NCBI RefSeq assembly: GCF_910592395.1
Contig: NC_088308.1
Span: forward strand, 26,739,501-26,799,500
DNA length: 60,000 nucleotides
Origin: Lineus longissimus
Lineage: Eukaryota; Nemertea; Pilidiophora; Heteronemertea; Lineidae
Direction: 5' to 3'
The notes under the pieces were generated by a model. It was given only the letters and a program-made list of their open reading frames with translations. It was not told the DNA's origin and searched no databases. Position numbers and translations under genes: made by a program. Position 1 is the first letter of the stretch; each line of letters starts with the position of its first letter. Shown in pieces: positions 12,026 to 24,200 of the stretch.

Positions 12026-12968
12026 GATCATTACCCCCTAATTATGGTGATTGGTTCGCATACATGGGATTGGCATTGCAAGGGGCTATAATCTTTTCGA
12101 TTTCATTAGATGCCGATATTCTCAAATTGAAAACGCACATCACAGTTATTTGATCGTCAGAACATAGAGTTGGTGTGAAAAAAGCAATGGATGACCTTCT
12201 TTGGTGAAACCTCTACGCAATTCGAAGGTCTTTCGCGTCATCAAGTTTTGTACTAATTCAATCGCCAATCATCAACTGTGCATATACTTAGTTGTAAAGT
12301 GAAGCAAGTACTTGTGATACAATTTGAAATTCGTCGTTTGTACCTCCTCGTAGAGTTGCGAAACCTGTCAAACAACGGATGAGAAGCAATGCAGGAATCA
12401 TCCTCGTATACGGGGCTTTTCGATACAGTTCCCTTATCGAATATTTCTTACATGTATGTGCGTTCATGACGAAGGCGTGAATCTAAGGATTTGTTGAAAA
12501 CAGAAAAACGATATCTACTGAGGCATTAATCTTTTTTCCCACTACCTGTGATAGTTGTAAACAATGAAGAATCTAAGTCAGAGACAGACTCAGCTGTGTC
12601 TAGAACAATAACAATACATGTCTTCATTCAGTTTAATTAAATCTCAGCCAGTTTTACAATTCCCCATTGGCAGCAATCTGCCGTGACTATTTCACAACTG
12701 GATTTTGATTTAAAGTTTCGACTGAACCTGACATTAGCCCGGGGTCGGGGAGTTAACTGTCGGATACAATAACAGCAATTAAATCTTTAACATTCAGAAC
12801 ATAAATACATATATCACAAGCGTACAGTGACTGGAACATCCGAAGAAAAAATGCAATGACCTCCCTCTTTGGTATTTAGGCTGAAGTAGTGCACATGATG
12901 CCACCAGTGTATATTGCTGATACAAAACGTGCCCGGTGGTATGGTAAAGCCCTGCAGAACACGAAACA
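12026..12968. other. No gene recognised
   Basis: No open frame, RNA gene or repeat that I can support. Confidence 0.4.
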
Positions 12969-13142
12969 AGGCCGAAGTTACATAGACCTCATTCGTTCAT
13001 TTCCCAGGACTCATTTTCCCCTTTTGCTTTCGTTCCCCTGTAAAAGCACGGCCTTGTGGCGTGCATTCACCGAGGAATGAAAGAAAAACCCGGAAAGTGA
13101 CTCGTGGTAAATGAACGAATGAGGTCTATGTAACTTCGGCCT
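12969..13142. mobile_element. 174-bp inverted-repeat element (MITE-like)
   Basis: The first 34 bp (12969-13002, starting AGGCCGAAGTTACATAGACC) are the exact reverse complement of the last 34 bp (13109-13142). The 106-bp core shows no coding potential. Perfect long arms on a very short core are typical of a non-autonomous DNA element (MITE) or a recent foldback. I could not see a convincing target-site duplication and no second copy was noticed in the window, so the superfamily is unassigned. Confidence 0.75.
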
Positions 13143-13588
13143 AATGGACTATTCTTCCGGCGGCATGTATAGCAATGTAAGCCTATGCACTGTATATATC
13201 AGGGGTGGAATCTGGAAAAGAATCCGTTCAGACATGACCCATGTAAAACTGTTGACAGAAAATAACACATATTCATGATGTTACCAGGGATACGTTGTCA
13301 CTCGGACACTCCCCTGATCTAGGTCTATGCTGAGGACGCATGGCCATTTAGGTCTTCCCATCAATTCAGTTAACATCATCCCTTATCTGTGGTCAGAAAC
13401 CAGACGACAGTTCCGAACATAATGGCAGCCTAATCATCACGATGTCAAATGCGTCAAGATTGTCCGGCCCTGATTAGCAAGGGACTGGTACTTGATAAGA
13501 TGATAGATCGTCCATCTAAGTAAAGGGAAGTTGACTGATATAGTATGATATGATATGACATGCGACAGCAGTCGTGTTAAAAGTTTGA

Positions 13589-13630
13589 AGACTTAAAGGC
13601 GTTCTGTTAAAACAGAACGCCTTTAAGTCT
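13589..13630. repeat. 42-bp perfect palindrome
   Basis: Two 20-nt arms (left arm AGACTTAAAGGCGTTCTGTT) are exact reverse complements separated by 'aa'. The sequence could form a cruciform in DNA or a tight hairpin in RNA. It lies about 450 bp from the inverted-repeat element at 12969 but shares no arm sequence with it. Confidence 0.85.
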
Positions 13631-16600
13631 ACTGGATCTGGCTGGTATGATTTTGCGGGAGTAGGCGACATTTGACGTCAACGGAGGCAGGAAAAACTGT
13701 GACAAGATTTGAAGATTTGAAATGTAGCTCAACAGGGTTTTCTTCCCATTTCCCACTGTCACAAAATTATGCAAAAACGCTTTCTTATAAGCAATTCAAT
13801 AACAGGAGCACCGCACCTTAGTCTGGTGACTTCTCAAATCCTATAATAAATATCGCTGAGAAGTCCATTAGCCATTATTGCTCGCCATCTCAAAGGAAAA
13901 TGTAATATTCTGAAAGGAACACAATAGAAATATTTGGTCCACCGCATTTTGCATCACAGCTCTTATGGGGAAAAGCCTAGTCATTGTGACCAACAATGGT
14001 TGTGCCACCCCAAACAAATTGTGTACATCATCATATCTGCGTTAAAGGTGGACAGCTGCTAAGCTTTCAATGTAGGCTGTGGAACTAAAGAACAGTTTCT
14101 TCCAGGCCTGGTTAAGGGTCGTATCACCGGCGGCAAGTTTTTGCACAAATTTTGCTGAGTCAAGATTATTGCAATGATACAACGTGGCATTTCGACATTA
14201 GAAAATTATGATTCTAGCAATAGTTATTGAGCGCGACCAGACAAAGATCATGATTAAAGTTCAACCATACTGATAACAAAGCTAAAGCAAACACGTACGA
14301 GGGTTCATTAAGTCACATGAAAGTGATAAGTTAATATCCTTGTACATTTGAAAAGCTTTGATTTCATACCAAAATTACATATCGGAAAAGAGGAAATTGC
14401 CACCACAGCATGATTTCATTTCTCTAAAGGGTGGCGGGAATTTTGCTAAGATGTTTTATCCACATCTTTCAAAAGATAATGAAAAATTCCTATCGGCCTC
14501 TTTTTATATTATGTATAGACAAGTTCATTACTTAGGTCGATTCGTTTAATAAAGGGTAAAGGATGTGCAAAGCTTTGGGTAGATCTATTTAAATTTAAAA
14601 AAAGATGGCGAACAGAACCAGCTTAATACAAACGTTTATTTTTTGGCAAAAAGATTTTGATATGATCGCCTATCATGGCTTTTTCGGGAAGTCAAATGGG
14701 GAGAGAGGTACACCTACATTACCTCCATTAGCGCGGCTATAGTAAGGAGGTACCTTCTGCTTTTGACCATTAAAGGTTCTTCAGCCATTACAAATAATAA
14801 GCACCCCGTAGAGTTTTTTTAATCAGAGTTTTTTTTGTACCTAATGGACAGCACTTTCCGCGGCGCTGCGAGGTGTGCTGGTCGGCCTGAGTGGCCCTCG
14901 CAACCATTCCTTTTGGAGAAGATCGTGGTTATGAAGATTCAGTGTTTTATGTACATTTACATGCTGCTTATGGTGGATACGGATCAATGTGCATTGGTAT
15001 AGAGACCAACAACCAGGACTAAGATTTACCGATACATTATTTGAACGAAAAACGGGAAATTTATGTTTAATGTCCAACAATCAATACTACTATCTGATAA
15101 AATGGCTGCGGGGAGCGTCGTGTGTCATTTTAATCATTCCGGTGCCCCAGCAGCGCTGAAGTAGCAATAACCGAGTGGTATATCTGTTATTGCGGAACCC
15201 AGATAATTCTCAATCAATATAAGCTGAATGAAAGCCACCTTCCCTAGGCTGGACACCACCAATATCGAATTGATCCTCACAACGTGGCTTATACATGAAC
15301 TGAGCAAGAACCTAAGCGCAATTTCCCCATGGTCAAGTAATCGGGACGTGGCATTTGGAGGCAAGGTCGGAGAGACCACTCTGCTTTTGCCGAAAAGAAT
15401 CGCACAAGAGATGCTACTTTAGCTTGATTAAAAGGCTAGACTTTTCGCGTTCCCTCGAGACTGTTGAAGATGAGGTTCTGCCAAGGACAAGGTTTATATC
15501 ATATTTCCAAAGTCATGGGTACAAGAAACATGGCGTTCAAGGATGCGTTAGAAATGTGTCACTTGGCAACCAGGCGTTCACGCACAGGGGTCGCAATAAT
15601 CTGGTATTCATTTTTGTATTCGGTGACAACATTTTATAAGCTCTGTCATTTATCCATCCAACCTTTATTGAACTGAATACAAAAAATAATTTTGATAAAT
15701 AATTATAATGGAGACGTTACTGGTTACTTTGTCGTTAATACAGCTTCAGAAATTTCACATAAGTAAAAAAATAGTTGGAAAACTTGAGGCGAAGTTTGCA
15801 AACTTTGAAAGCTGTCTGCAGTCGTTGAAATGTCATCCATTTCTTTCACTCCCAAGGCCGATATTTTCAATTATAATTGTGTTCCTACTCATAAAATGAT
15901 GACGCTATTTTTACGCAAATGTCAATTACGGTTTTGATCCAGGGTCTGATGAGAGGCAGGCATTTCGGTGTCGGTGTTAAAAGACCATACGGTCGAGGAA
16001 AGCGAAGAAGTTGATTTGCCTTAACGAGGTGCCTTTGTAAGTGTACCACAGAACGTGCATGGCCCGGGTTAACATTATTGGCATTTAGGATCCTAAGTAT
16101 CTCTTCGCCTTAGGCCAGGCCTTATACCTTAACTTGGAAGAAACGAGAGTGTGGCTGGTGTCAGAATGTGGTAAAAGGAGCCAGTTTAATGTTTTTCAAA
16201 AGACGCTGATGTACGTAAGGAAAATGAACTTGGCAACTAAGCACATTCTTCTTCTTATGGTAAATAACTAATAAGTAAGCAATTGGAGCACTTTATGCAG
16301 CACCATAGTTATGGCACATTTACGCTTGGCGACACCTAATGATATTCATGAACTAAATGCAATAGTCTTGTAGGCAGGTTATCAGGGGAAGCTTTCCGTC
16401 GAACCATAATCTTATTTCCGTGGCCGGAAGAAAAGTTGGTTGTCTATCATTGATTGCCAATGGGTTATTGGTAACTTTTACTTAACATGCCGATAAAATC
16501 AATTAAGTGGTTGGATAAAGCATATAGGTCTATGAATAATATAGGAAGATTATAAGTGTTGATCAAGGAAGGTATGAATGGAAGACAATTTGTCGTTGGT

Positions 16601-17204
16601 TAAATAATTTTGTTTCAAACGCGCTTTCGACATAGTGCCAGAGATGCTACACCAAGGGCCTTTATACCGTGGACAGGCATGATGGCTTGCAAGTGCCGTC
16701 ACGCGGCAGAATGCACAGCATCTTATACATATACACAAATGTATCTTGCCAAGTCAAGTACTGTTTCATCAATTGACAGAGAAAATATGGAATATATGGT
16801 TGAACTTTCGTGAACCTCTTACTATCCGCTTAAACTTATCAGCTTTAGTATTCTATTGAACCATAAATCTTGTACATGCTTTCCAAAGATGATGCATATT
16901 GATGTATTGTACATTCCTATCTGACACTACACAACTTTTCATGTATAAACACCACATGTAGGTAAAAGAAACACAGAGCAACCATGCTTTATGTTCTTTT
17001 CATACATTTTCTGTGAATTTTATATATTGTTCTTTTATACACTACCTCTTAAATTGCCAAACCTTTTCTTCTTTGCATGAGCAACCGTAAAGTTGCTGGA
17101 TGATTTCGATTGCACCTTTCTAACCAAATACTACCCAGGAGCATCAATGAAGAAAACAGATTTTTTTCTCAGATGCATTCGTCGATAGTGTTGTAAGCTA
17201 TTGA
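13631..17204. other. No gene recognised
   Basis: Short overlapping frames occur on both strands (for example 15228-15639 on the + strand), without recognisable domains or good splice context. Confidence 0.4.
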
Positions 17205-17492
17205 GGGGAAGACTATCCATGGATCAACAACCTGACATTCAAGCGTTTTGCACTTACAGCCAATAACATGCTATATGATCAGGTGCTTGACCTCATCGAC
17301 GAGCTGGTTCGAAGCTTCAGTTGCTGCTGACAGCTACCTCCAACAGCCAAGAGTGAAGAAAATGTGGATGAGTTCCACTCGACGAGGCCGTATGCCCCCT
17401 GCAATTTTCATCGGTCGTTTGTGTACTCGAAAATGTTTTTTACACTGGGTATGATTTGGAATTCTTCGATCCCTGGGTACCTTTCCATATAA
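17205..17492 (+). pseudogene. Possible decayed exon with one in-frame TGA
   Basis: One + strand frame reads 41 codons to a TGA at 17328 and then about 53 more codons to a TAA at 17490. The first part has coding-like composition (INNLTFKRFALTANNMLYDQ, then VLDLIDELVRSF). The second part also looks protein-like (DEFHSTRPYAPCNFHRSFVY). A single stop inside about 95 codons is mildly unusual for non-coding DNA. It could be a dead exon, two exons, or chance. No family recognised. Confidence 0.18.
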
Positions 17493-18969
17493 CGAACGGG
17501 CATACTGCGTCCTCCGTTGCCCTTAAATTACTTTAGTATCACTCAGAAACTTTCATTTAGCTATTTAAACATTAAAGAAGACACGAAGGCGACAAAAAAT
17601 CCACCACTTAGCAACACCAAACAAACGAATCCGGTAAAAAACGTTATTGCCATTGAATCTTGATGGCTTTTAAAGTAAGATGAATGCATTTCACCATAGG
17701 GGTCTCTTTGAGCCTATGTAATTTCACCCCCTGGTTTCTTTCGAAGCTGACGCATTGTAATGGCTTACTTTGGTTGGAGTTCGTGGGATGGAAAGCCTTT
17801 CGTTTAATGATAACCATGATGGACAAAGAGGAAATAGTCGGCATTTCTTGCCGTTCAGTTAATTACAATGCGTATTTGAATACAGATACCACTGTGCTTT
17901 GAGGTCCTTTTTTTCTCATGAAAACAGTGGTGGGTGAATTCAGCCAGATTCCAATCAAAATCAACGAATTTCCGAGACGTATTATTTCATCAAACTCATC
18001 CAGATTACCTTTTCCAAGCACAGTACTTGATAATGCAGATGTTTTATTAGTTTGTTAAACATGTTTTAGGTGAGAATAGAGTACATGTATGTTACCTGGT
18101 GTCAGTCTCCCGTAATAATTTAGAGCCCATTCCAAACACGACTGCTAGAGGCAGCAGATTAGCAACAAGTTACCCGTGTGACCAGAACTGGCTTTATCTC
18201 AGACACTAGATATACGCTGAAAAGGTTAAACTGTCTTGGTACTCGTATATCGTTTCTTATTCGTTCGTGTGTATATTGTTTTTTCTTGTTGTTCAGCTAA
18301 TACAAATACCAGTAAACATTGGCATGGTGCAGTTATAATGCACCCAAATGCACTGAAAATTGGCGTTATTGTATTTGTATATTAGTCTCCACGATGGGGC
18401 GTTGTGGAAATGCATATTCAGTGTACGTATTAAACAAATACAAATCTTCCACTTCAACTACAATTTTCATATTTCGAATGAACGGAGGAGGGATTTTGAA
18501 CAATGATATTAACTTATTCCTATAATCGCCGCCGCCGCCGCCGTTGACTGCTTGAGGGTGATATAATGATCAACCATTTTGCTAATTGCCTTCCCTCATT
18601 TTATCACACAAATTGGCGACATTGGTATATTCATTAACCTAATGTCTTCCGAAACTTTGCCGGGGCATATCGGTGCTTACTACGTGTCTTTGAATAGTTT
18701 AACTTGAGGATGAGTCAAGGCTGGATGTTTTAAATTACATGTACGTTTACATATATCGTAAACTTCTGGTGGCCTTAGTCCCCCACTGACATAATTTACA
18801 ATTGGATAGAGTGCACAACAACAACAAAGAGAAATGCTATATTTTACGATGTAATCGGTTGAATGTGATCATTTAAAACGATGTACATTTACATTTAACT
18901 CTCAGCTCTCAGCTGTTTATCAGAAGTCCTGCGCTTTGCGTCCGCTTTCCGTTATTTGCAAAAGACAGC
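17493..18969. other. No gene recognised; contains a short GCC repeat
   Basis: No supported gene. A (GCC)n microsatellite of about six units lies at roughly 18526-18543. Poor-quality short frames only. Confidence 0.4.
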
Positions 18970-19101
18970 ATGTTTGATGCAAAATCAATCATTCAGCCAG
19001 GTTGGACAGATTTTCTGGACGTCTTTCTGCAGGAAACAATGGCCGAGGATCAGGTCATTTCATCTATAGATAAGTCGCTATACATTGCGCTGATAGTATA
19101 A
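18970..19101 (+). CDS. Small ORF overlapping the next start (possible uORF)
   Basis: The ATG at 18970 opens 43 codons to a TAA at 19099-19101. The composition is protein-like (starting MFDAKSIIQPGWTDFLDVFL). The stop overlaps the ATG of the next frame (TAATG), which is in another phase. It may be an upstream ORF in a 5' leader, or part of a frameshifted exon. No family recognised. Confidence 0.2.
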   Translation: MFDAKSIIQPGWTDFLDVFLQETMAEDQVISSIDKSLYIALIV

Positions 19102-19246
19102 TGGACCATCTTCACGACTTGTCAAAAACAGAGCCAGCAGATAAAAAGCGGTTTGGAGGAATTAAGATGTTGGACGACATAAAAGGGATTCGACTTATCA
19201 GAAAAAAGCACCTTCACAACCATCACCTTGATGTCTGCGATGGCGG
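19101..19246 (+). CDS. Candidate first coding exon ending at a consensus donor
   Basis: The ATG at 19101 opens 48 codons plus two bases (ending NHHLDVCDG). It stops at GGCGG|GTAAGT, a perfect 5' splice site, at 19247. The peptide is rich in charged residues and His, with no recognisable domain. It directly overlaps the small ORF at 18970, so the two may be one transcript's leader and first exon. No downstream exon was identified with confidence. Confidence 0.25.
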
Positions 19247-19252
19247 GTAAGT

Positions 19253-21008
19253 TCTTGGCCTCAAGAGATAGGCACGGTGTACTTCAAGGGTTTAACATAA
19301 TAATAATTTAGCACCCGGCGATTAGGCCACTATTATAGGCCTACAACTTTGTTGCTCTCCCGTCAGAACGAGCTCAAATGCCAAACATGCGACTGGGGCG
19401 TCAATTCGAGTTCAAGATTTCTTTAGCACAACCCAGCGATCAGACTAATATTTTATACGTATCAATTCACACAGCATCATCAGCAGCATTCAACGATTAC
19501 AAGACGGCAGGGACATATTTCCATCTATGATTGTCCTTCTCTAGGGGAAAGGGATGTTCGAAATCACGCAGCGCCGGCGGCATGACCCTACTTTGCGCCC
19601 CGGGCTAGATGATAAATAATCAATTGGATTGCCTCATTGGATCTCCCCACGGAAAAAAGTCCACGCTGTTCAAAATCGTATCGAAGTGAGAAAAAAAACA
19701 CGCGATGCAAACACACGCAGTAATACCCGTGCAGAGAAACTCAGATTTGCTGAAATTCGACCGCCAGATTTCAGGTAATCAGTGAGAAGATCGTCAATCC
19801 AATAGCTGTAATCACTATTTGAACAACGCTGAAGAATGGAGTAAAAAATGGGTAGGCTGATGGAGAGAATCGTTTTTCTTTATCTTTCTGTTGATATTGC
19901 GAGTATCTTATTTGGATTTTTTTTACGGTATCGTGTGCCGAAGGTACCACAATTCGATGTTAATTATTTGCCACAATCCATTCAAACGTCGGTCTTTTTG
20001 TCGTCGAATTCCCAGATAATACCATTTCACATTATTTCATTAACAATTGCGTTATCTTCGAACGAGGTAATTCAGCAGAGATTTTAATTAAAATGAAGAA
20101 AAGGACACTTTTTAAAGAAATCGCTATTTGGCATTTTGTACTTTTAGGTACCGTCACCGGAAAGGTAGGCGCTCAGAGGAAACATCACGAAATGCCACGC
20201 AGTGCAACAGGCGGCAGCCGCCAAATTCATTGCTTGTGCTGTTTTCCTTCGATTAAAAGGCCAGTTTAGTCTTCAAATATGCTGAAAATAAAAACGTAAT
20301 TGATGACGAAAACCTTAAGTTCTCGTGAGACCTTAACAAAATCCGAAACCCGGAGCAGAAATGTCAAGAAACTTGCCTCTCATTGTTATGGAAAAGACCA
20401 AAGAGACACATAAAACAAACAAACCTGTGCCAGTTATTGAAGATGTTTGCTGCAAGCGTACGCTGATATCGTGGACACGATTTCCAAACCATCGAACAAA
20501 AAGGAGGATCCTTTGGGTAATCTCAACATCGTCACGAAAAGTTCAAACAGGTATCGAAGGAAATACCTGTGAAAGGTTTCCACTGAAACCGGCGTATAAG
20601 AATGTAAAGAAGTACATCTTTTCCATTCTACGGTGCAAAGAATGCTTGTATCCCAGTAAGCGACACGGGGTGACTGCTCCTGAAAGAGGTAACTCGCAGA
20701 GCAGGCTACTTCGGGATAAAATGATACAATGGCCGTCGCGCGTGATTTTCCAAAACGATGCTTTCAGCCTAGATTTGCGATGTTAAAAAAAATCAGTTCA
20801 TTTTTGTCGATTGACTGCAAAAAGCTTATGATTATTTAGAATCTTTTTACAAATACAATATCACGGTTGGATGTCTGGTCTTATTTTTCAATACTTACAC
20901 GCCGCCAAAATTCAATCTCCAAAATCGTCACCTCTGCTACGAGAATATGATTAACACGGGCTGGACGCGACCTCGTTTGTAGTCGCCTCTACCGCGCATG
21001 CCTGAAAT
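19253..21008. other. No gene recognised; one 141-codon frame
   Basis: The longest frame outside the repeats (+ strand, 20361-20786, 141 codons) lies here. It has no recognisable domain. Another frame over 20441-20572 is at least as protein-like (starting AYADIVDTISKPSNKKEDPL). Both may be chance. Confidence 0.3.
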
Positions 21009-21203
21009 ATCTTAGATAGCTGCCAGCAGCCAAAGTGTATGGCCGGTAATACACTGCTGATACCAGGGGATGCGCGGGGTGAGCAACCTAACACGCTAAA
21101 AATACTGATGACAGTGATATCTGATCGGCCTCCGGTTCCGAGAGCATCGCGCATTAAATCATGGGTACCAAAGCTAAGGATCACGGACCTAATTGTGGTT
21201 TAG
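21009..21203 (+). CDS. Possible short exon or small ORF
   Basis: A + strand frame is open from 21006 to a TAG at 21201. An ATG at 21039 gives 54 codons (starting MAGNTLLIPGDARGEQPN). The composition is GC-richer and more protein-like than the surroundings. The opposite strand is also open here (20951-21184), which is common when one strand is coding. No domain recognised. Confidence 0.18.
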   Translation: MLDSCQQPKCMAGNTLLIPGDARGEQPNTLKILMTVISDRPPVPRASRIKSWVPKLRITDLIVV

Positions 21204-24200
21204 AGTTAAAGAATAGCTAAGAAATGGAAATATCTTGCTCTCAGCAAACGCAGTAACTGGGATCGGCTTCTAATGCCCCAGTACCGACGTGACCTTTTAT
21301 TTTGCTCTTTGTAAGTCTTACTGTCAGAGTTTATTGGGAGTGACTGAACCATTTTACGGAATAAACCGCTGGAATATTACCAGCCAATGAATTTGTCTTG
21401 GGGATAACGATATTTTTGCTATCTTTAGCGACGCAGTAACGGAACTCTATTAATAAAACGGAAACAACTAAACACTGACCTTCAAATACTTAGCGAAAAA
21501 GATGTGAATTGTGTCAAAAGCTCTAGCTGCTAGTGGTAGATATTTGCTCGCTCCTGGGCAAAACATCATCAGTTCTCCATTTTATTCCGATTTGCTCATT
21601 CAGTCGAAAACTTTTCCCAGCACTGTTGGAAGAATTGAGCAAAATGTGAACATACTTTCTGGCGTTATTAAAAATGCTTTATTCCTTTCGCTCTTTTTAA
21701 TCGACGACCTGGTATCAGCGATATCACTTATCAGCTTCAGCATTCAAAATGTAGCGATCATTACGTTTTTCTGTCCCTTACCTTGTAGTTAAAAGAATTC
21801 ATGCCTTGCCCAATACAACGTCTATTGTCTTTAAATCAACACGAAGTTTAGGTGGAGATTGATGAAATGCTCAACCGTAACGTGTCCCGTTCAAGCACAA
21901 GACAGCAAAGCAGCCAGGACGAATCTGTAACTCCAAGTTACTGTTCCAACTTCACGGAGTAATTAAACCGAAAACTAAACCACACACAAGATTAACATAA
22001 ACAACAATTTTTCTTCCCTAGTTCGTGAAGAGGATATTCTTGTGTTTCAAAGGCTGACATTAAACTTCTTTCTTCACCGAGCGGAAGCTAGTTAATGGTA
22101 CAGTACGAGTCCCGTAGAGTTATCACATTTCCTAAATTTAAATGGGGAGTCTCATTTCACGTTAGCAGTTTTCTGAAACTTCTAACGCTGGAAACTAAAT
22201 GTTGCTTTTGTCAGTTTTTCGGCAGCCAAAGCAATGGCAGTTCGGTGTCTCTGGATGCATTGATTGTTCTTAATAGTTACTCGGAAATCTTCAAACAAAT
22301 TTGCTAATCAGCAAATCTGCTTCAGTCAGTTATGAAGACACAAATAAACAATACAGTAGCTGGAGATTTGGCTGACCCCTGTACAATCAATCGCATGCAT
22401 CACGACTGTGGCGTCGTTGAGAAGCTTCAAATGTACCGAGCGTTAAAAATGAACTTACATTTTGACTTCGGCATCAGTGTGAATACGCTTATCTTCATGT
22501 CGATTCCAACGAAGTGGCAATCACCTGAACGTATCATATCGCTGAAGAAATGATATGGCAACGATTGGAGAGCTCAGCTGGACAAGTGTTGCCGATACCT
22601 ACTGTCGGGTAATCCCCATGAAGATCATTATCAGCCAAGTCACACCAAATAATTGCTCTGTACTATAGCGCGGACAGAACATGAGATATGCTTTTTGGTA
22701 AACAGTGATTATTATCAATGTCCTCGAAAAGGGGTTCTAAAGATTTTCAAATAGGTACAGGCCAAGATAGAAATCAGGCCATGAAGGATACACATAGTCT
22801 TTGAACAACCTTGTCTTCAATAACGATGATTCTCATGTATCATTGCGCCATGTTGTCGCAGGTAAAGTTGAACTCTGAGTGCTAGTTCACTTTGTCAAAG
22901 ACTTAAAGTACATCCATCAACAAATTACGTTATTAGATAAAATAAATCCTGCCTATTGAAGTAAAAATAAGATAGCGTGTTACCAAAGAAACCGTACCAG
23001 TCAATGAATATGTCCGAAGAATTCTTTCTTCAAGACAGGCGCAATATCTTACCGTATAAATGCTAACGGCAAATAATGAATTTATCATTAAGTCGCCTTC
23101 GACTTTGATGTATTATTTGTTGGGTTAGTGATCACGCGAGCTTTGTTACGAGAAATGGAACAAGGACCGGGGCCAACAAACTCACTTGCGTGTTTGAAAC
23201 ACCTAGCACTTTGTCCGTGTTGATCGCATGTACGATTTATATTTGTTTTGTTTGTCACATTATCAACGGCTCACTTTAAGATATTTGTCTGCTGGGAGCC
23301 ACACCTTTAGCTAACAGACAATTAATGGGGCTGTTTCGGTGACACATGCATAAACTTAATCCTAATTCTCATGCCAAACGCCTACAGCATCCGAGAACGA
23401 TTCATTTCATAAGCTTGGTGTTGTTCCCAACGATGGTTTACCAGCACGTTTTCTACCCACATCAGTTGGTACACTTGACCGAATTAGGTGAATATAGAAC
23501 ATGTTCAATATTAGATCACGCAACTGGTAAACAGTACCAAGTCGTTTTTTAACTAAATACCTTGATTCTTCACGGGACCATATTCGTGCTATAAACTGAC
23601 CAAATGTGGTTTGCCGAACGTGACTTTAAAAATGTCCACTGTGAATATAAATAGCACACTGTTCTCTTTTAGCCGTAAGAATCGCCTCCGCGGACATCAT
23701 CGCTTTGACGCCTTTTCAAGGACTTTCTTGCCTGAAAGGAGAATGATATCCGTCAACCCCAGTCGCGCCTATGATTGTTATTGAAATGAAAATGGTCACC
23801 CCGCGCTGCACAGGATATTAAACGCAGGCGGAGTAGAAAATGAATAAGGGCAACTAACCAGCGACATTTGAAAATGACATTGCATTCTCAGGTTAGAATC
23901 GCGGTATGGGTATCAAGACTAATTCACAAGGTTCGAGGTTACCGTCTAGTAGTATTCTTGCCACCTCTCTTGCACCAAGATATAGAAATCTCAATTATCG
24001 GACCAGCATTAGCATAAGTTTCACCACCATCACATCGGTCAAGAAAGCGTATGAGACGGTCTTACCAGATGTACTTATATCAGAACATCCCTGATCCAAT
24101 GCAGGACAAACTGGCGAGTGGGGATGTCATAAACACATCCTCAACATCAAACCAATCATCTGTTGATATGTACGATTCACCATTGCCAACTTATTAAGTA

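Noticed and set aside
20361-20786. 141-codon + strand frame
   Set aside because: Longest frame outside the repeats, but with no recognisable domain. A frame of this length is expected by chance somewhere in 60 kb, and another phase looks as good.
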